DNA of 64,000 bases from Clitoria ternatea (Eukaryota; Streptophyta; Magnoliopsida; Fabales; Fabaceae), in contig CM075675.1 in NCBI GenBank assembly GCA_037962975.1, forward strand, positions 104,011,218-104,075,217, given 5' to 3'. Within the stretch, counting starts at the first letter, position 1. The number at the start of each line of letters is the position of its first letter. The notes beneath the pieces were generated by a model. The model did no database searches. It saw only the letters and a list, made by a program, of their open reading frames with translations, and was not told the DNA's origin. The position numbers and the translations under genes were made by a program. Shown here piece after piece: positions 33,673 through 45,760 of this stretch.

Positions 33673-35419
33673 CACAAAGAAATGATTGGCCAAAGTGGAA
33701 AGATGCAATGCAAGAAGAGTTAAACTCACTTGCAAAACGTAAAGTTTTTGGGCCTGTAGTCCAAACACCCAAAGGTGTAAAACCAGTTGGGTACAAATGG
33801 GTCTTTACGAGAAAAAGAAATGAAAATGGTGAAATTGTGCGATACAAAGCAAGACTTGTTGCACAAGGATTCTCACAAAGACCTGGAATTGATTTCGAAG
33901 AAACATATTCACCAGTGATGGATGCCACTACTTTTCGATACTTGATAAGTTTGGCAATCCGTGAAAGGCTTGACTTACGCCTTATGGATGTTGTTGCAGC
34001 ATATTTATATGGCTCACTTGAAAATGACATATATATGAAACTCCCTGAAGGATTTCATTTGCCTGAAGCATATTAAACAAATCCTCGAGAAAATTATTCA
34101 ATCAAATTGAATAAATCTCTTTATGGATTAAAGCAATCTGGACGAATGTGGTACAATTGTCTCAGTGAATATTTGTTGAAAGAAGGGTACAAAAATGACC
34201 CAATTTGTCCATGTGTTTTTATGAAAAGACTCGGAAAAGAGTTCGTCATAATTGCTATTTATGTAGATGATTTAAACATCATCGGAACTCCCGAAGAGCT
34301 CTCAAAGGCTGTAAATTGCTTAAAAAATGAATTCGAGATGAAAGACTTGGGAAAAACAAAGTTTTGTCTCGGATTACAATTAGAATATTTAAAGGAAGGA
34401 ATTCTGATGCACCAAAAGACTTATACAGAAAAGGTGTTAAAGCGGTTTTATATGGACAAATCACACCCATTGAGCAGTCCAATGGTTGTAAGGTCACTAG
34501 AAGTGAGCAAAGATCCATTTCGACCTCAAGACAAAAATGAAGAACTACTTGGTCCTGAAGTACCATATCTTAGTGCAATTGGTGCACTAATGTATCTTGC
34601 TAGTCATACACGACCTGATATATCATTTGCTGTTAATTTGTTAGCAAGACATAGTTCTTTACCCACAAAAAGGCATTGGAATGGGATTAAACACATATTC
34701 CGCTACCTTAGAGGTACAATGGACATGGGTTTATTTTTTCCATATGTATCTAAGGCAAACCTAATTGGTTATGCAGATGCGGGGTATTTGTCTGATCCTC
34801 ATAATGGTCGATCACAAACAGGTTATTTGTTTACATGTGGTGGTACAGCAATTTCATGGAGATCCATAAAACAAACAATCACAGCAACATCATCTAATCA
34901 TGCTGAAATCTTAGCATTACATGAAGCAAGTCGAGAATGTGTTTGGTTAAGATCTATGATTCAACATATTCAAGAAACTTGTGGCTTGCATGCTGGAAAA
35001 CTACCACCAACAATTTTATGTGAAGATAATGCAGCTTGTATTTCTCAGTTAAAGGAGGGCTATATTAAAGGAGATAGGACAAAACATATTTCACCAAAAT
35101 TTTTCTTTACTCATGATCTTATAAAGAATGGTGAAATAAATGTTCAGCAAGTCCGATCATGCGAGAATCTAGCAGATATCTTTACAAAGTCATTACCAAC
35201 CAAAGTCTTCGAGCAACTAGTACAGAAGATTGGTCTTCGACGCTTACATAAGTGTTCTGATGAGGGGGAGAATTAAATATTTGTAATTTAATCATTTTTA
35301 CGGATATACTTTGTAAAGAATGTTGTACTCTTTTTCCTTCACTAGGTTTTTGTCCCACTGGGTTTTTCCTAGTAAGGTTTTAATGAGGTACATTCTAAAT
35401 ACGGACATCCAAGGGGGAG

Positions 35420-35606
35420 TATTATGAATAATTATGGATGTCCCCCCTAAAGTTTTGATATTTATAAATGTCCCCCTCTCACCTCCTATAAATACCCCCT
35501 TCACTCATTAATACAATACTACATTTCTATTCTCTCATTTCTCTCTTCAAATTTCTCTTCCTCCATAATTCTTCTTCCTTCATAATTTCTAGTTTATTTC
35601 ATAACA
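35420..35606 (+). repeat. Copia 2, 3' LTR
   Basis: 187 bp, preceded by the purine tract AAGGGGGAG as in copia 1. Relative to the 5' LTR it has one extra C and lacks three bases. Confidence 0.92.
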
Positions 35607-35695
35607 AAATCGTAAATCATTCTCCTCGCACTTTTCTTTCACAGAACTGACATCATCGAACAGCAACCTTAGTATACACAAAGATTAGAGCGTAC

Positions 35696-36077
35696 CTTCT
35701 TTCTGAATGAAGCCATCAAAACAATTTGCGGACAAAATTAAGGTTCTCAATTCCTTAAAGGGTAGAAACAAGGACCAGTTTAAGCGATGGTATTGGTAAC
35801 AGTGGTTTTCAAAATCAGAATGCCAATTTCTGGTAAAATTCCAAAGAGAGAGACCGGTTACACGGCTGGAAGAGGTAAGACATGAGACACCCTGCCATTC
35901 ACAGCAATTGCTATCAGTGTAATTCAGCCACGAAGGTAGCAGTGTCTCGTTAGCATAAGAAGCCTTGAAATCTAGCAATGCCCTCTTCTCTTCTGGGAAA
36001 CAACCATTGCTGCCTACTACATGACCCAATACCACTATTGCTCCTAAAACTACCAAACAAGGCAACTCCATTTCCAA
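35696..36077 (-). CDS. LRR receptor-like protein, first exon
   Basis: Starts MEMELPCLVVLGAIVVLGHVVG, a signal peptide, then CFPEEKRALLDFKASY, the LRRNT cap, with SNCCEWQGVSC, the paired-cysteine motif of plant LRR proteins. It ends in ILSANCFDGFIQKE-G at a good donor (GAAG-GTACGC, 35696/35695). The final phase (one base over) fits the acceptor before 27336, giving a joined frame of 677 codons. A TATA-like CCTATAAATG on the minus strand lies at 36105-36115, rather close to the ATG. Related RLPs have several hundred more residues of LRR between these parts, so the gene is probably a deletion derivative. Confidence 0.8.
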
Positions 36078-36370
36078 GCCGAACTTTTGAATACCAGCAA
36101 CGCCACATTTATAGGCAACTTAAGAATAACACTGAAACTTTCAAATATTTAAAAATACATTTTTTTCCTTTATGATTTTTCTATTCTTGAATGGTTAAGA
36201 TTGGTTTCTCTTCTATTATTCAATTTTAGAATTGTCTTTTTTTATTTCTTTTATTGGTTTAAGTTTTTCAATTAATTTGAAGTCCAGGATGTAGTGATGA
36301 AAATAGCAAAAATGGTAGTGGTGACTACAATGACACAGGAAGAGTAATTTGCCCGCAAAAGTTGCCTGCA

Positions 36371-36919
36371 CCAAGAGTCAAACCTTGAACCTGTTAAACA
36401 CAACTTAGCATGACAACCATTGAAATAAGTGCTTCCTTGTTATCAAATGAGGAATGCTATTAGATATAACTCTTTCTATTCTTTTACTAGTTTTTTATAC
36501 TTTCAATAAAAAAACTTATATAAATTTTAAAACATTTTAATATATATAAATTATATATATATATATATTAAACATTAAATAAGATATAAATTATATGTTA
36601 ATATATTTATATATTAAATGTATTTAATATATTAATATATATTAAATGTTTTAATACATTTAAATTTATGTATTTCAAATGTTTTAATAAATATTTAATA
36701 AATAAAATATATTTAATATATATTAATGTGTAATATATAATTTATATATTAAAATATTTTAAAATCTATATAAGTTTTTTTATTGAATGTATACAAAAAC
36801 TAGTAAAGGAATAAAAATAGTTATATCTAATAGCATTTCTTACTTAATAATAAGGAAGCACTTGTTCTAGTTGTTGTCATGATAAATTATGTTTAATGGG
36901 TTCTAGATTCAACTCTTGG
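36371..36919. repeat. 549-bp imperfect palindrome
   Basis: Left arm from CCAAGAGTC (36371) to about 36560; right arm from about 36735 to its complement GACTCTTGG-like AACTCTTGG (36911-36919). The arms pair over about 190 bp, for example AATGCTATTAGATATAACT, AAGTGCTTCCTT and ACTAGTTTTT against their complements. The centre is an AT-rich self-complementary loop. The outer arms contain a tRNA-promoter-like AGGTTCAAGGTTTGACTC (minus strand). A fold-back element or inverted duplication; its RNA would form a long hairpin. Confidence 0.7.
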
Positions 36920-38640
36920 TATAATCAATTTTTATGTTTTCTACCCACACAAACAATTATTTTTTTAACTACCTTATTTCTCAAATATTTTTTAAAAACT
37001 ACATTATTTAAAAAAAAAACCCCAATAATTCTATTGCTCCCAACATTAACAAACAACTCCATATTTAAGAGAGACTACTTTTTAATACGTGGCAGGCATA
37101 AATAATTGTGACAGTTTTCATGCGCCGAATGTAATTGCCTTATCTCAGTAAGTGATTGGAGTAGCAGGTAAGACTCAAGAGGTGGTCGTCGGTCGGGTTC
37201 GATCCGGTTCGATTGATGAAGACTTCAACTAATGTTAATCGAAAATAATTTTTTTCAATCAAACCCGACCAAATGACCCTACGGTTTGATCGGGTTTCGG
37301 TTGAACGGTTTCGGTGAAGTTCGAACGGTTAACTTCGATTTAATCTATTCGATAGTATGTACTACATATATATAGTTCTTATAATCAATTTTACTTATTT
37401 GACTTCTCATTTAACAAATAATAATAATATATATGTTCTTAATATTATATATTTTCTATATACTTCAGCTTCAATTTTTTTTATTACCGGTTTTTTAAAA
37501 GTTCAACAACTAATTAATAGAACTATGATGGTTTTCAAAATTATTAATAAAATAAAACTAACAAACAAAGATTATATATAAACAATAAAAATAAATTTAT
37601 ATCACGTTGCATTTTGCTTCTGGTACTATATAACTGTAATATTCTTGTAATGTTCATTAAGTAATATTTTCATTCCTTAATTTCAATTTGGCTTATTGCA
37701 GTAACTTTAACATGTTTGATATAACTTTAATTGTGCAAAGCTAACTATTTAATGACTAAAGTTGGGCCTGAAAAATAAAAAACTCAACCGCTAAACCAAA
37801 GTTAACCGGTCGGGTACGGTTAATTCGGTTGGTAGAAATTAAAACCGTACCCCCCAAACTTACCTAAACTTAACCGGTCATTTTACCCGCTTACCCTTTT
37901 ACCCGCCCAAACCTGACTAAACTCGTTTTTTATTTCCAGTTTTCACGATTTCTGGTCGGGTAGGTGAGTATTAGTCACCTCAAGTCAATTCATGAGTATC
38001 AGCTGTGATCAGTTTGGAGCAGATCACACGTTGGCGTGTAGTTGTCCATTTTTCTTTTCCTTTCCTTTTTCGTTTCATATACTGTATTTGATTTTGAGTT
38101 TAACTTAATATTATTCGTTACCAAAAAAAAGTAAGTCAAAATTATTATAAGCACAAAACTCCTATCAATTTGTAATACAATTGCAATATTAGAGAATTGA
38201 AATTAAGTTAGAGCAATATTAATCTGTAAGTTCGGTGATACATACAAATAATAAAATTTATTACTAGTCCATCTAATGAATGAACATCGACATTTTAAAC
38301 ATGTATAAATATATCTTAGCTTTTCTCACTCTTAGCAGTACTTTAAGATATTCATATAACTTTAGTTAGATTCAGTTTAATAATTTAAGTGTTACAAAAC
38401 ATCATAGTTTGATAACTTTATGTGTTAAATTACACAATTTTATTTGACAGAATTTAGTGAATAATTATTTAATTTAAAAGAAAATAAAAAAACTTAAATG
38501 TTAAAAGAAATGATCTCAAATTTTGGTAGTTAAAAATATGAAAGTTAATATCAATGGTTAAAAAATTAATTCATATTGGCCGGATCAACTAGAAAACAAA
38601 TGAACCGGTCAGGTAACCAATCTAAATGACCTAGGAAATC
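36920..38640. other. Repeat-rich spacer with GGTCGGGT/ACCCGACC phrases
   Basis: 37170-37340 and 37740-37985 carry opposing phrases such as GGTCGGGTTCGATCCGGTTC and AACCGGTCGGGTACGG, like the ends of a common plant hAT-type non-autonomous element, but clean termini and target duplication were not found. No gene recognised. Confidence 0.4.
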
Positions 38641-38649
38641 AAGGGAGCA

Positions 38650-39056
38650 AAAAATCAATCAAATCAACATTGAACTAGTGAAAACTGGGCAAAAATCGTC
38701 CCTTAAAAATCAGTTTGAACTAATCATATATTTAAAATTTTTTCATTTAATTTTTAAATTCTTAAATATGTTTATAATAAATAAACTTCATATATGAATT
38801 ATTATTATTTAATCATTTTTATAAATTATTATCTTTTGAAACATATGTAATATGATTCATTTATATTAACTCGGGATGACTTTGATCCAGGCCTTATTAT
38901 TGTACTAATTGTACTGACACACCATGTAGGACATCCCTATCACCAAAATCTATAAATACCATTTATTTACTCCTTATTAAATTATGTTCACTAACCCTCG
39001 CTTGAGCATCGATGTTGTTTGATTTAATCACTGACTTGAGTTTCAGAGTTTCTTTG
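38650..39056 (+). repeat. Small-family LTR, 5' piece, split by solo LTR B
   Basis: TATA box ATCTATAAATACC at about 38949, then ACTGACTTGAGTTTCAGAG at 39029-39047. The sequence resumes at 50573 with GTAGATGTCATTCTC and CACCCCTCAATG; closing the insertion recreates the family landmark seen complete at 54660-54710 and 60905-60960. The left limit is an estimate. Confidence 0.6.
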
Positions 39057-39100
39057 TGTAACATCCTGGTTATTAAATTTAATTAATTGATTTATCGAGA

Positions 39101-39131
39101 ACTAATATATATATATATATATATATATATT
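39101..39131. repeat. (AT)n microsatellite
   Basis: AT run near the start of LTR B. Confidence 0.9.
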
Positions 39132-40474
39132 ATTTGAATATATTATAAATTAAATTAAATAATTTTGGAGAGAATTTTAATTGGAAATGAAATTGATTTA
39201 ATTAATTACAAGTGATGGAGTAAGAAATTAGATTAAATTAAATTATAGGAGTAAATTATTAATTACCAAAGAGTAAAATTAAAAAAAATATATAAAATAA
39301 AAAGAAAAAAGAAGAATAACAAATTTTCCTTTATTACTAAAGAAATTAATTTCCAATTCTTTCTCTACTTCCCTGTTGTACATACACACAAGCTTTTTCA
39401 TCTATTCTCCGTCCTCGTGGCCTTGTGCTTTTAGAGAGTGATTGGAAGTCATTTTCTTGTCGGAATACAAAATTGCGAACACCATTGTGATCAAAGGAGT
39501 TGGAAGTCATTTTCATGATTCCTCTCTTCTCCCTCTCTCTAGGCCAAATTGGGTTCACACATGGGCGGTTCCCATTTTTCATTTTTGTGGCATGTTAGAG
39601 CTTGAAAATAGGAATTGGTGTGATGGTTGTTGCTAATTGGCTAATGAGTGGTTGTTTCGACATGGCTAGGTAGCGAATCAAGTATCGGAAAGCCATTAAC
39701 AAAAACGAGTTACAAAATAAAGGTTAAAAATGATAAAAGTAAGCTTCTAGAACCTTGAATTTGGATTTTGTTTGGCAAAGTGGGTTACGATTTAAAAATC
39801 AAACGCTTAATCACTTTAAGTGAATCCTTGATCTTAGGTGTTTTGAGAAAATTGGCGAGTATGGCGTTGGACCGAAGACCCCGGAAGCGTGGAATCGAGG
39901 TAAAGGTGTATAGCGGGTTAAGATTAATATAGAAATTCGTTTACGTTGTTTGGCATATAGAAAAAGGGTAAATCATAACTGTTGTTGGTTGATTTAATTA
40001 ATTAATTTGATAATGAAAGGATTAAGTTTTAAATATGAACAATGGTGAGTTGTCATTTATGTGGAACATAAGTGGTTAGCGGTTTTGAGAATTAGGAATG
40101 AGAGATGAATTAATAAGTTGATACATAATTAATCGTAACAATTATTGAGAATTGAGAAGCTAAAATGTAGTTTACGGTAGATAACTTAACGTGGGAAAGT
40201 AATACGAGGTAGTATAAATGAATAAGCATGTGGATGGGGAATCACAATATAAATGGTGAAAGGGTAAGTTGACGTGTGAGAATTGTGACATCCCGGGCAC
40301 TGTTGAGGGCGGGGAGTGATCGCCGGTGCATGGGCACGGACAAGGAGCGGCTCCTGGCAGGCTTCCAGTGGAAGGGACACATGAACGAATCGAATACATA
40401 CCGGAATGAGAGGGATCCAAAGACTGTATAGGTATGGGACTATACAGTTGAGGATAGCTTAAAGAAATGAATTC

Positions 40475-40597
40475 GTACTACCTATACCAACAAATGCATT
40501 AGCCTTTTCGGTAGCCTATCACTTAAGAACTCCAAAGTTAAGCGTGCTTAACTTGGAGTAATTCTGGGATGGGTGACCTCCTGGGAAGTTCTCAGGA
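40475..40597 (+). other. 5S rRNA-derived segment, Cassandra 5' LTR
   Basis: AACTCCAAAGTTAAGCGTGC and GGATGGGTGACCTCCTGGGA match the 5S internal promoter (A box; intermediate element and C box). The 5' part (CCTATACCAACAAATGCA) is a weaker match to the 5S start. RNA polymerase III recognition is plausible. Confidence 0.88.
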
Positions 40598-40951
40598 AAT
40601 GTGTGAGTGAGGACAAAAGCACATTGGAAAGGTCTCATGTTGGTCTGTGGGGAGAGTCGTTCATTCCTGAAAAGCGGCTGGGGCGTTACAGTGGTATCAG
40701 AGCCTAGCCTCTCCTAGTACGGTATGGTTCGAGGACGAACCAGGCAGAAGCTAGTGGGCATGTGACATCCCGGGTACTGTTGAGGGCGGGGAGTGATCGC
40801 CGGTGCATGGGCACGGACAAGGAGCGGCTCCTGGCAGGCTTCCAGTGGAAGGGACACATGAACGAATCGAATACATACCGGAATGAGAGGGATCCAAAGA
40901 CTGTATAGGTATGGGACTATACAGTTGAGGATAGCTTAAAAAAATAAATTC

Positions 40952-41074
40952 GTACTACCTATACCAACAAATGCATTAGCCTTTTCGGTAGCCTATCACT
41001 TAACAACTCCAAAGTTAAGCGTGCTTAACTTGGAGTAATTCTGGGATGGGTGACCTCCTGGGAAGTTCTCAGGA
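40952..41074 (+). other. 5S rRNA-derived segment, Cassandra 3' LTR
   Basis: Second copy of the same segment, with AACAACTCC in place of AAGAACTCC just before the A box. Confidence 0.88.
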
Positions 41075-41549
41075 AATGTGTGAGTGAGGACAAAAGCACA
41101 TTGGAAAGGTCTCATGTTGGTCTGTGGGGAGAGTCGTTCATTCCTGAAAAGCGGCTGGGGCGTTACAAGAATAATGAACAAAAAGTTGTCTACACACGCA
41201 TGAACATGTGTATGCGTGTGTGATTGGAAGAATGATAAACTAAGTATGATAAATTATGATTGTAAATATGTGAATTATATTAGTGTAAAAAATGAAATGG
41301 TGTAAATTGATGTTGATTTCAAATTGTGGCGTACGAGTTTGATAAGGAATTTTGATGTAGATGAAATTAATAACATGATTATATGCAATAATGAGATAAA
41401 ATGAAATAAGAAGATTGATGATTGTAAAAGTCTATGACTTATGATAATTATTAGGCAACTTGTATGGGATAAATTTATGTAGTGATTTATGATGATTGTG
41501 TTTAATGTACCTTAGTAGCAATGTAGAATTTGATTAAGAATGTATGATG

Positions 41550-41735
41550 TGGGTCGGGTATGTGTGACGACCCTTTGTTTGATATTGACATTTTAAATAG
41601 ATATTTGATGATATGAGGTTGTATGTTCGAGCTGGGTCTATGTGGTCACCCTTATGTTTGAAATATGGGTTAGGTCTGTATGACCCCCTTTATATTTGAA
41701 TGCGGGTTGGGTCTGTGTGGTCGCCCCTTTCATTT
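41550..41735 (+). repeat. GGGTCTGTGTGGTCGCCC repeats in LTR B
   Basis: Four degenerate units of about 40-60 bp, each with GGGTYKGGTCTRTGTGGTC-like sequence followed by CCCTTTATTTGAA-like sequence. Confidence 0.6.
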
Positions 41736-42324
41736 AAAATGAAGCCTTTGTGCTAATTGTCGAAAGAAAGAGAATATGAAATGAATATATGTGATTGTGT
41801 AGTTAAGGATGACTGACGATACATTTTGCCCCCTAGTTTTGGCTCTCATGGTCAAATAGGATCCAGTTGAGCTACCTAGTGGTCAAATAGGACCCAGTGG
41901 TCAAGGTGGAGAACCAAGCAGGGCTCAGTGGACCAAGTCAAGTTCACAGGGTATCAAGTAGGACCCGCAACTAAAGGTCGATCTTTTTAGTATCCGGATA
42001 CTAGAGAGTCATATGTGGTATTATTTGAGAGTTAGTTGTGTACTCTATGATTGTAATTGATATGATGCTTGAAATTAAATGTAATGATTAGAAACTTAAT
42101 ATATATTGACGAGGACTTGGGGCGGTATGTGAAGCAATTAGATGGAAGGTTTATAATTTTATTTATAATGATTATAATGAAAATGGTGTATGGAGCATAA
42201 TGCAAGTATACAAGTGTACATCAATAAAGACTTAAAAGGTGAAATGATGTATGTGATCCTAAGAGGTGAAAGTGGGTTAAATATAAACTTATGGAGGACA
42301 ATTATAATTAACTAAATAGAATTC

Positions 42325-42366
<42 letters not shown>
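42325..42366. repeat. (AT)n microsatellite
   Basis: About twenty AT units in LTR B. Confidence 0.9.
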
Positions 42367-42368
<2 letters not shown>

Positions 42369-42629
42369 ATCTTTAATTTCAGTCATTGATCCCCTTGCCA
42401 TGGTTTAAGTGATTGAGGTCAGATCTTGATGGGCATGATGAAAGCAAACACTAAATGAGGACATGATGGAACTAACGCCAAGAGAGGTTTTAAGGTTGTA
42501 TTGTATATGTATATAAGTGTAACTTTTAGTAAATTAGTAATCAATACTAGTTGATGCATGTATGCATTTGATCATACTTAATGAGGTCTGGTGGTTTAAC
42601 TGTAATTGTTTTACTAATAACATGAGATG

Positions 42630-45600
42630 TGTGACATCCTGCATTGATTTTCTCTTTTGTTTTCAACATTTAAAATAATAATCTTAATAAATTTTTCATA
42701 AATTTAATTATGTAATAATTCATCCATTCTTAATTTAAACCATTTATTCCTAAAAACCTGAAAATCAACTCCATTTAGTATATTCATTATTAAAATTCCC
42801 ACTATAGACAACAAAAATCTATTTCTGCAAAACAGGGGCCTGACTGCACCTCTGGCACTATACGCTAACTTGACGTTGAGCATCAGCCATGATAGTAGCA
42901 GCAATGTTGCTGTCATGGTTTCAGGCCAATTTACCCACTTCTCAAGGTCCTACATTGCCCTATTCAACTCTGAATCTCACCAAACTACATGGGCATTATA
43001 TTACCCCCATTCTGGAACTGCTGGGGCATTCCGTTTCTCAAAATTCCAATCTAGTAATGAGTTACGCATAAAAATACATTTAGACCAACTTAAGGCCATA
43101 CTAACACACCAATTCACCTCAAAGCCATTTAAACACCAAACAAACACAAACTAATTGTAAATGTCCTTATGGACCTATTGAGCATTTTCAGGAATACTAA
43201 ATACCACCGGATCTCTATTTCATTTATCCAGTTCCTCAATTTCACTTATAATCTCATTAATTCAACATCCTAACTTCCCAACTCATTCATATCATGATTT
43301 TAACACAATCATACAACATTTCAAATAGTATATTTCCTGCCAATAATGCATGATCTTAATTACTAAATGGCTCCACGTCATAATCATATCTATATAATAA
43401 TTCCTGACCATTATGCATTAATAACTAACTAATGGTTCAATGCCAACACACAACCACACTTGGATATATCACCTATATAAACACTAACAGCTTAGTGCCA
43501 TTAACTATCATATCACAGTCCACACACATATTCACTCATATATCACACAAACATACATAACATTAAAACACATAATAACACCACATCCACACCTGGATAT
43601 ATACATATCCATAAGCAACCCATATAATACCATAAATACATTCATCGCATTATCATAAATATCCTGGCATTGCTCTGCTGCTTACTTGCTTTAGTCTCCA
43701 CGACATCTCCAATGTCCCTTCCTTATTCTTCGTAAAAATAATTGTAAGGGTGAGTATCTATCATTAAAATATACTACAATTAACTGAAACAAGAATGATA
43801 TCACCTAGAGGAACATACACCCCCCTCACTGTTTAATCTTTCGATCCTTTATTTTAACAACTTATTATGCTCTTTTCTCATCAAATCCTTCCTCAATCAT
43901 ATGTATTTCAGTATATCTTTAATATATCACTTAGTATCAACATCAATATACCTCTGTGATTACTTACATCAATCATCATCATTAATCAAATATAATATCA
44001 AAAAATCCATCACCATCATCAACATAAATCAATCATGCCATGAATAATCACTCATCATCAATATAAATCAATCACGATATTCTAAATCAATTATCATCAT
44101 CATTCAATCTCAGAATCATACATCAAGTATCATCATCATCAATTTATCTAATTATCATAAATCAATCACCATTGACTCTCAGGTTACATCATGTAATCAC
44201 ACTTAGTATCTGAATACTAAAAGAGTAGCTATCAGCTGGGAGTCACACACACCGACGTCCCATGAATCTTCCAGTCCTCCAAGCCACACCCCGGCTCCAC
44301 TGGAAAGGATCCACCGAGCCCACACATCGGCTTCCCCACCTCAACCACTGGGTCTTCACCTGGACCACTACGTAGCTCAACTGGGCCTTTACATGGACCA
44401 CTGGAGCCAAAACGAGGGGTAACATACCGAATGACTATCTACACCATTTATCATGCATATATAACATATCTCATCAATATATTCATCTCAAAATCATAAA
44501 ACTCCGTCCCGACATAAAAGCCATCTCCTGGGACACAATAGGCCAAACAAGACATGAAACATATTCATTATCATCACTTTCTCATATAAATCTCATGTAT
44601 TCTCATAAATCTCAATTTTCATCACCAATCAATATTTTCTCATAATCACTATCATACACCAAATCTTAAATTCACAAATTCAATCTCAATTTATAAAACA
44701 ATCACATCAATTATTCATAATGCCTCATATACATATATCTCATAAACACATCATATATTTCATCATCTCATCTTATAAACCTCTATTTTTGTTACAATTC
44801 ATCACTTTATTATTATTATCATCATTATTTCACCAATCATATTCATCATATACATTACACCACTACTAACATATTTCAACTATATATATAATCTCACTTA
44901 AAATATGTACATACACAAACAATTTTCAATATAAAATTCCATAAACCTTAAGTAAATACATAATACTACACTCCCCTTACCTCAATTCCTATGCTCTTTA
45001 AATCTGTCGTGAACATCGTTGCGCCAAAGCACTAAATATGCAAAATTAGCAAAGAGATTTAGGAAATTAACCACCAAAATCCTAACTTAACTTAAGAAAT
45101 ATTTAAAACTCAATTCTTAAAGTTTCATAAGCTTACCCTTACTAAAACTATCAGTTATTTCAAGAAACTCCTAATTCCACTAAACCTCTGACCTTCCGTT
45201 CGTAGTCTACGTAAAACAAAATTTAATTTCATTACTTAATTCTTCAATTAAGAACCTTAAAAGACTTTTTAATCGGTTCAGAATCTCAAAATTTAAATCT
45301 TATTCAAATTTCAAAGAAAACTGGTAATAGAAGAAACTTCCACCAAAACTAAAAATTAGAAGATTTCACTATTTACCTTGTGTTTTCCATCTCTAATCTG
45401 CAATTAACCCCATGATTCCACCAAAGATTAGCCTAAATTCATGCCTTCGACCTCATAGGGAAAAGAAAAGAGAGAACCGACTTAAACTCATTTTCTCCCT
45501 TCTGTTTTATGTTATTGTTTCTGAAACTTTAAATTTTAATCGTGAAGCTGACACTACGCGTCACCCTGATACTATGCGTCACCCTGATGCTATGCGTCAG

Positions 45601-45760
45601 ATGTTTCATGTTGACGCTACGCGTCAGGTAAAAACCTTAATTTCTCTTTTTATTCCATTCTAGAATTACACAAATGTCACATACTACTCGGATTTCCATA
45701 ATTTAAATTCATTTACTCATCTGCTTAGTCTTTTTAAATATAAAAACATGAGATGTTACA
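42630..45760 (-). mobile_element. Solo LTR C (3.1 kb), reversed, nested in LTR B
   Basis: Exact target duplication AGATG at 42625-42629 and 45761-45765. Minus-strand reading begins TGTAACATCTCATG and ends with the complement of TGTGACATCC. The block at 44185-44415 is the reverse complement of the GGACCCAG/GTATTCGGATACTA block of LTR A, which fixes the orientation. A donor-like GAG-GTAAGGGGAG lies at 44972-44983 (minus). Its length almost equals that of LTR A. Confidence 0.85.
45550..45630 (-). repeat. TGACGC-TAC-GCGTCA word array in LTR C
   Basis: Four copies of a short inverted repeat (CTACGCGTCA, CTATGCGTCA variants), two of them separated by CCCTGAT. Confidence 0.75.

Larger units (their letters stand above)
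30133..35276 (+). pseudogene. Copia 2 pol, split by solo LTR and one stop
   Basis: 30133-32040 encodes protease (DSA at residue 14) and integrase (WHERLGH, CAAC, and the D, D, E residues as in copia 1) up to KSVKECAQ. The solo LTR 32041-33672 with its duplicated CACAA follows. Coding resumes at 33678 with RT, interrupted by TAA at 34074-34076, and continues through YVDD (about 34262) and RNase H to TAA at 35276. Unlike copia 1, the start of this pol has no nonsense codon. Confidence 0.92.
27794..35606 (+). mobile_element. Copia element 2, full-length, with nested solo LTR
   Basis: Same family and order as copia 1. LTRs 27794-27982 and 35420-35606 differ only by small indels seen by eye, so the insertion is young. 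No perfect target duplication: the left flank is AAAAA and the right flank AAATC. pol is interrupted by a 1632-bp solo LTR at 32041-33672 and by a TAA at 34074-34076. The element lies antisense inside the RLP gene. Confidence 0.93.
40284..41167 (+). mobile_element. Cassandra TRIM retrotransposon, complete
   Basis: Two 407-bp LTRs (40284-40690 and 40761-41167) starting TGTGACATCCC and ending GGGGCGTTACA, separated by only 70 bp. The internal part begins with the primer site TGGTATCAGAGCC (40692), complementary to the 3' end of tRNA-iMet, and ends just before the second LTR. Exact target duplication AGAAT at 40279-40283 and 41168-41172. The LTRs carry 5S rRNA sequence, the defining mark of Cassandra. 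I count four LTR differences, so it is young. No protein is encoded; movement would need enzymes from other elements. Confidence 0.95.

Noticed and set aside
33518..34030. 170-codon minus-strand frame
   Set aside because: Antisense to the copia 2 reverse transcriptase; the same shadow occurs in copia 1.
37170..37985. Complete hAT non-autonomous element
   Set aside because: Opposed GGTCGGGT/ACCCGACC phrases are present, but termini and an 8-bp duplication could not be made to agree.
40284..41167. Possible true 5S rRNA genes in tandem
   Set aside because: The 5' half of the 5S is strongly altered and the units are LTRs with a primer site between them and a target duplication outside.
40172..41181. 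Several minus-strand frames across the Cassandra region
   Set aside because: They run through the 5S-derived LTRs; Cassandra encodes no protein.
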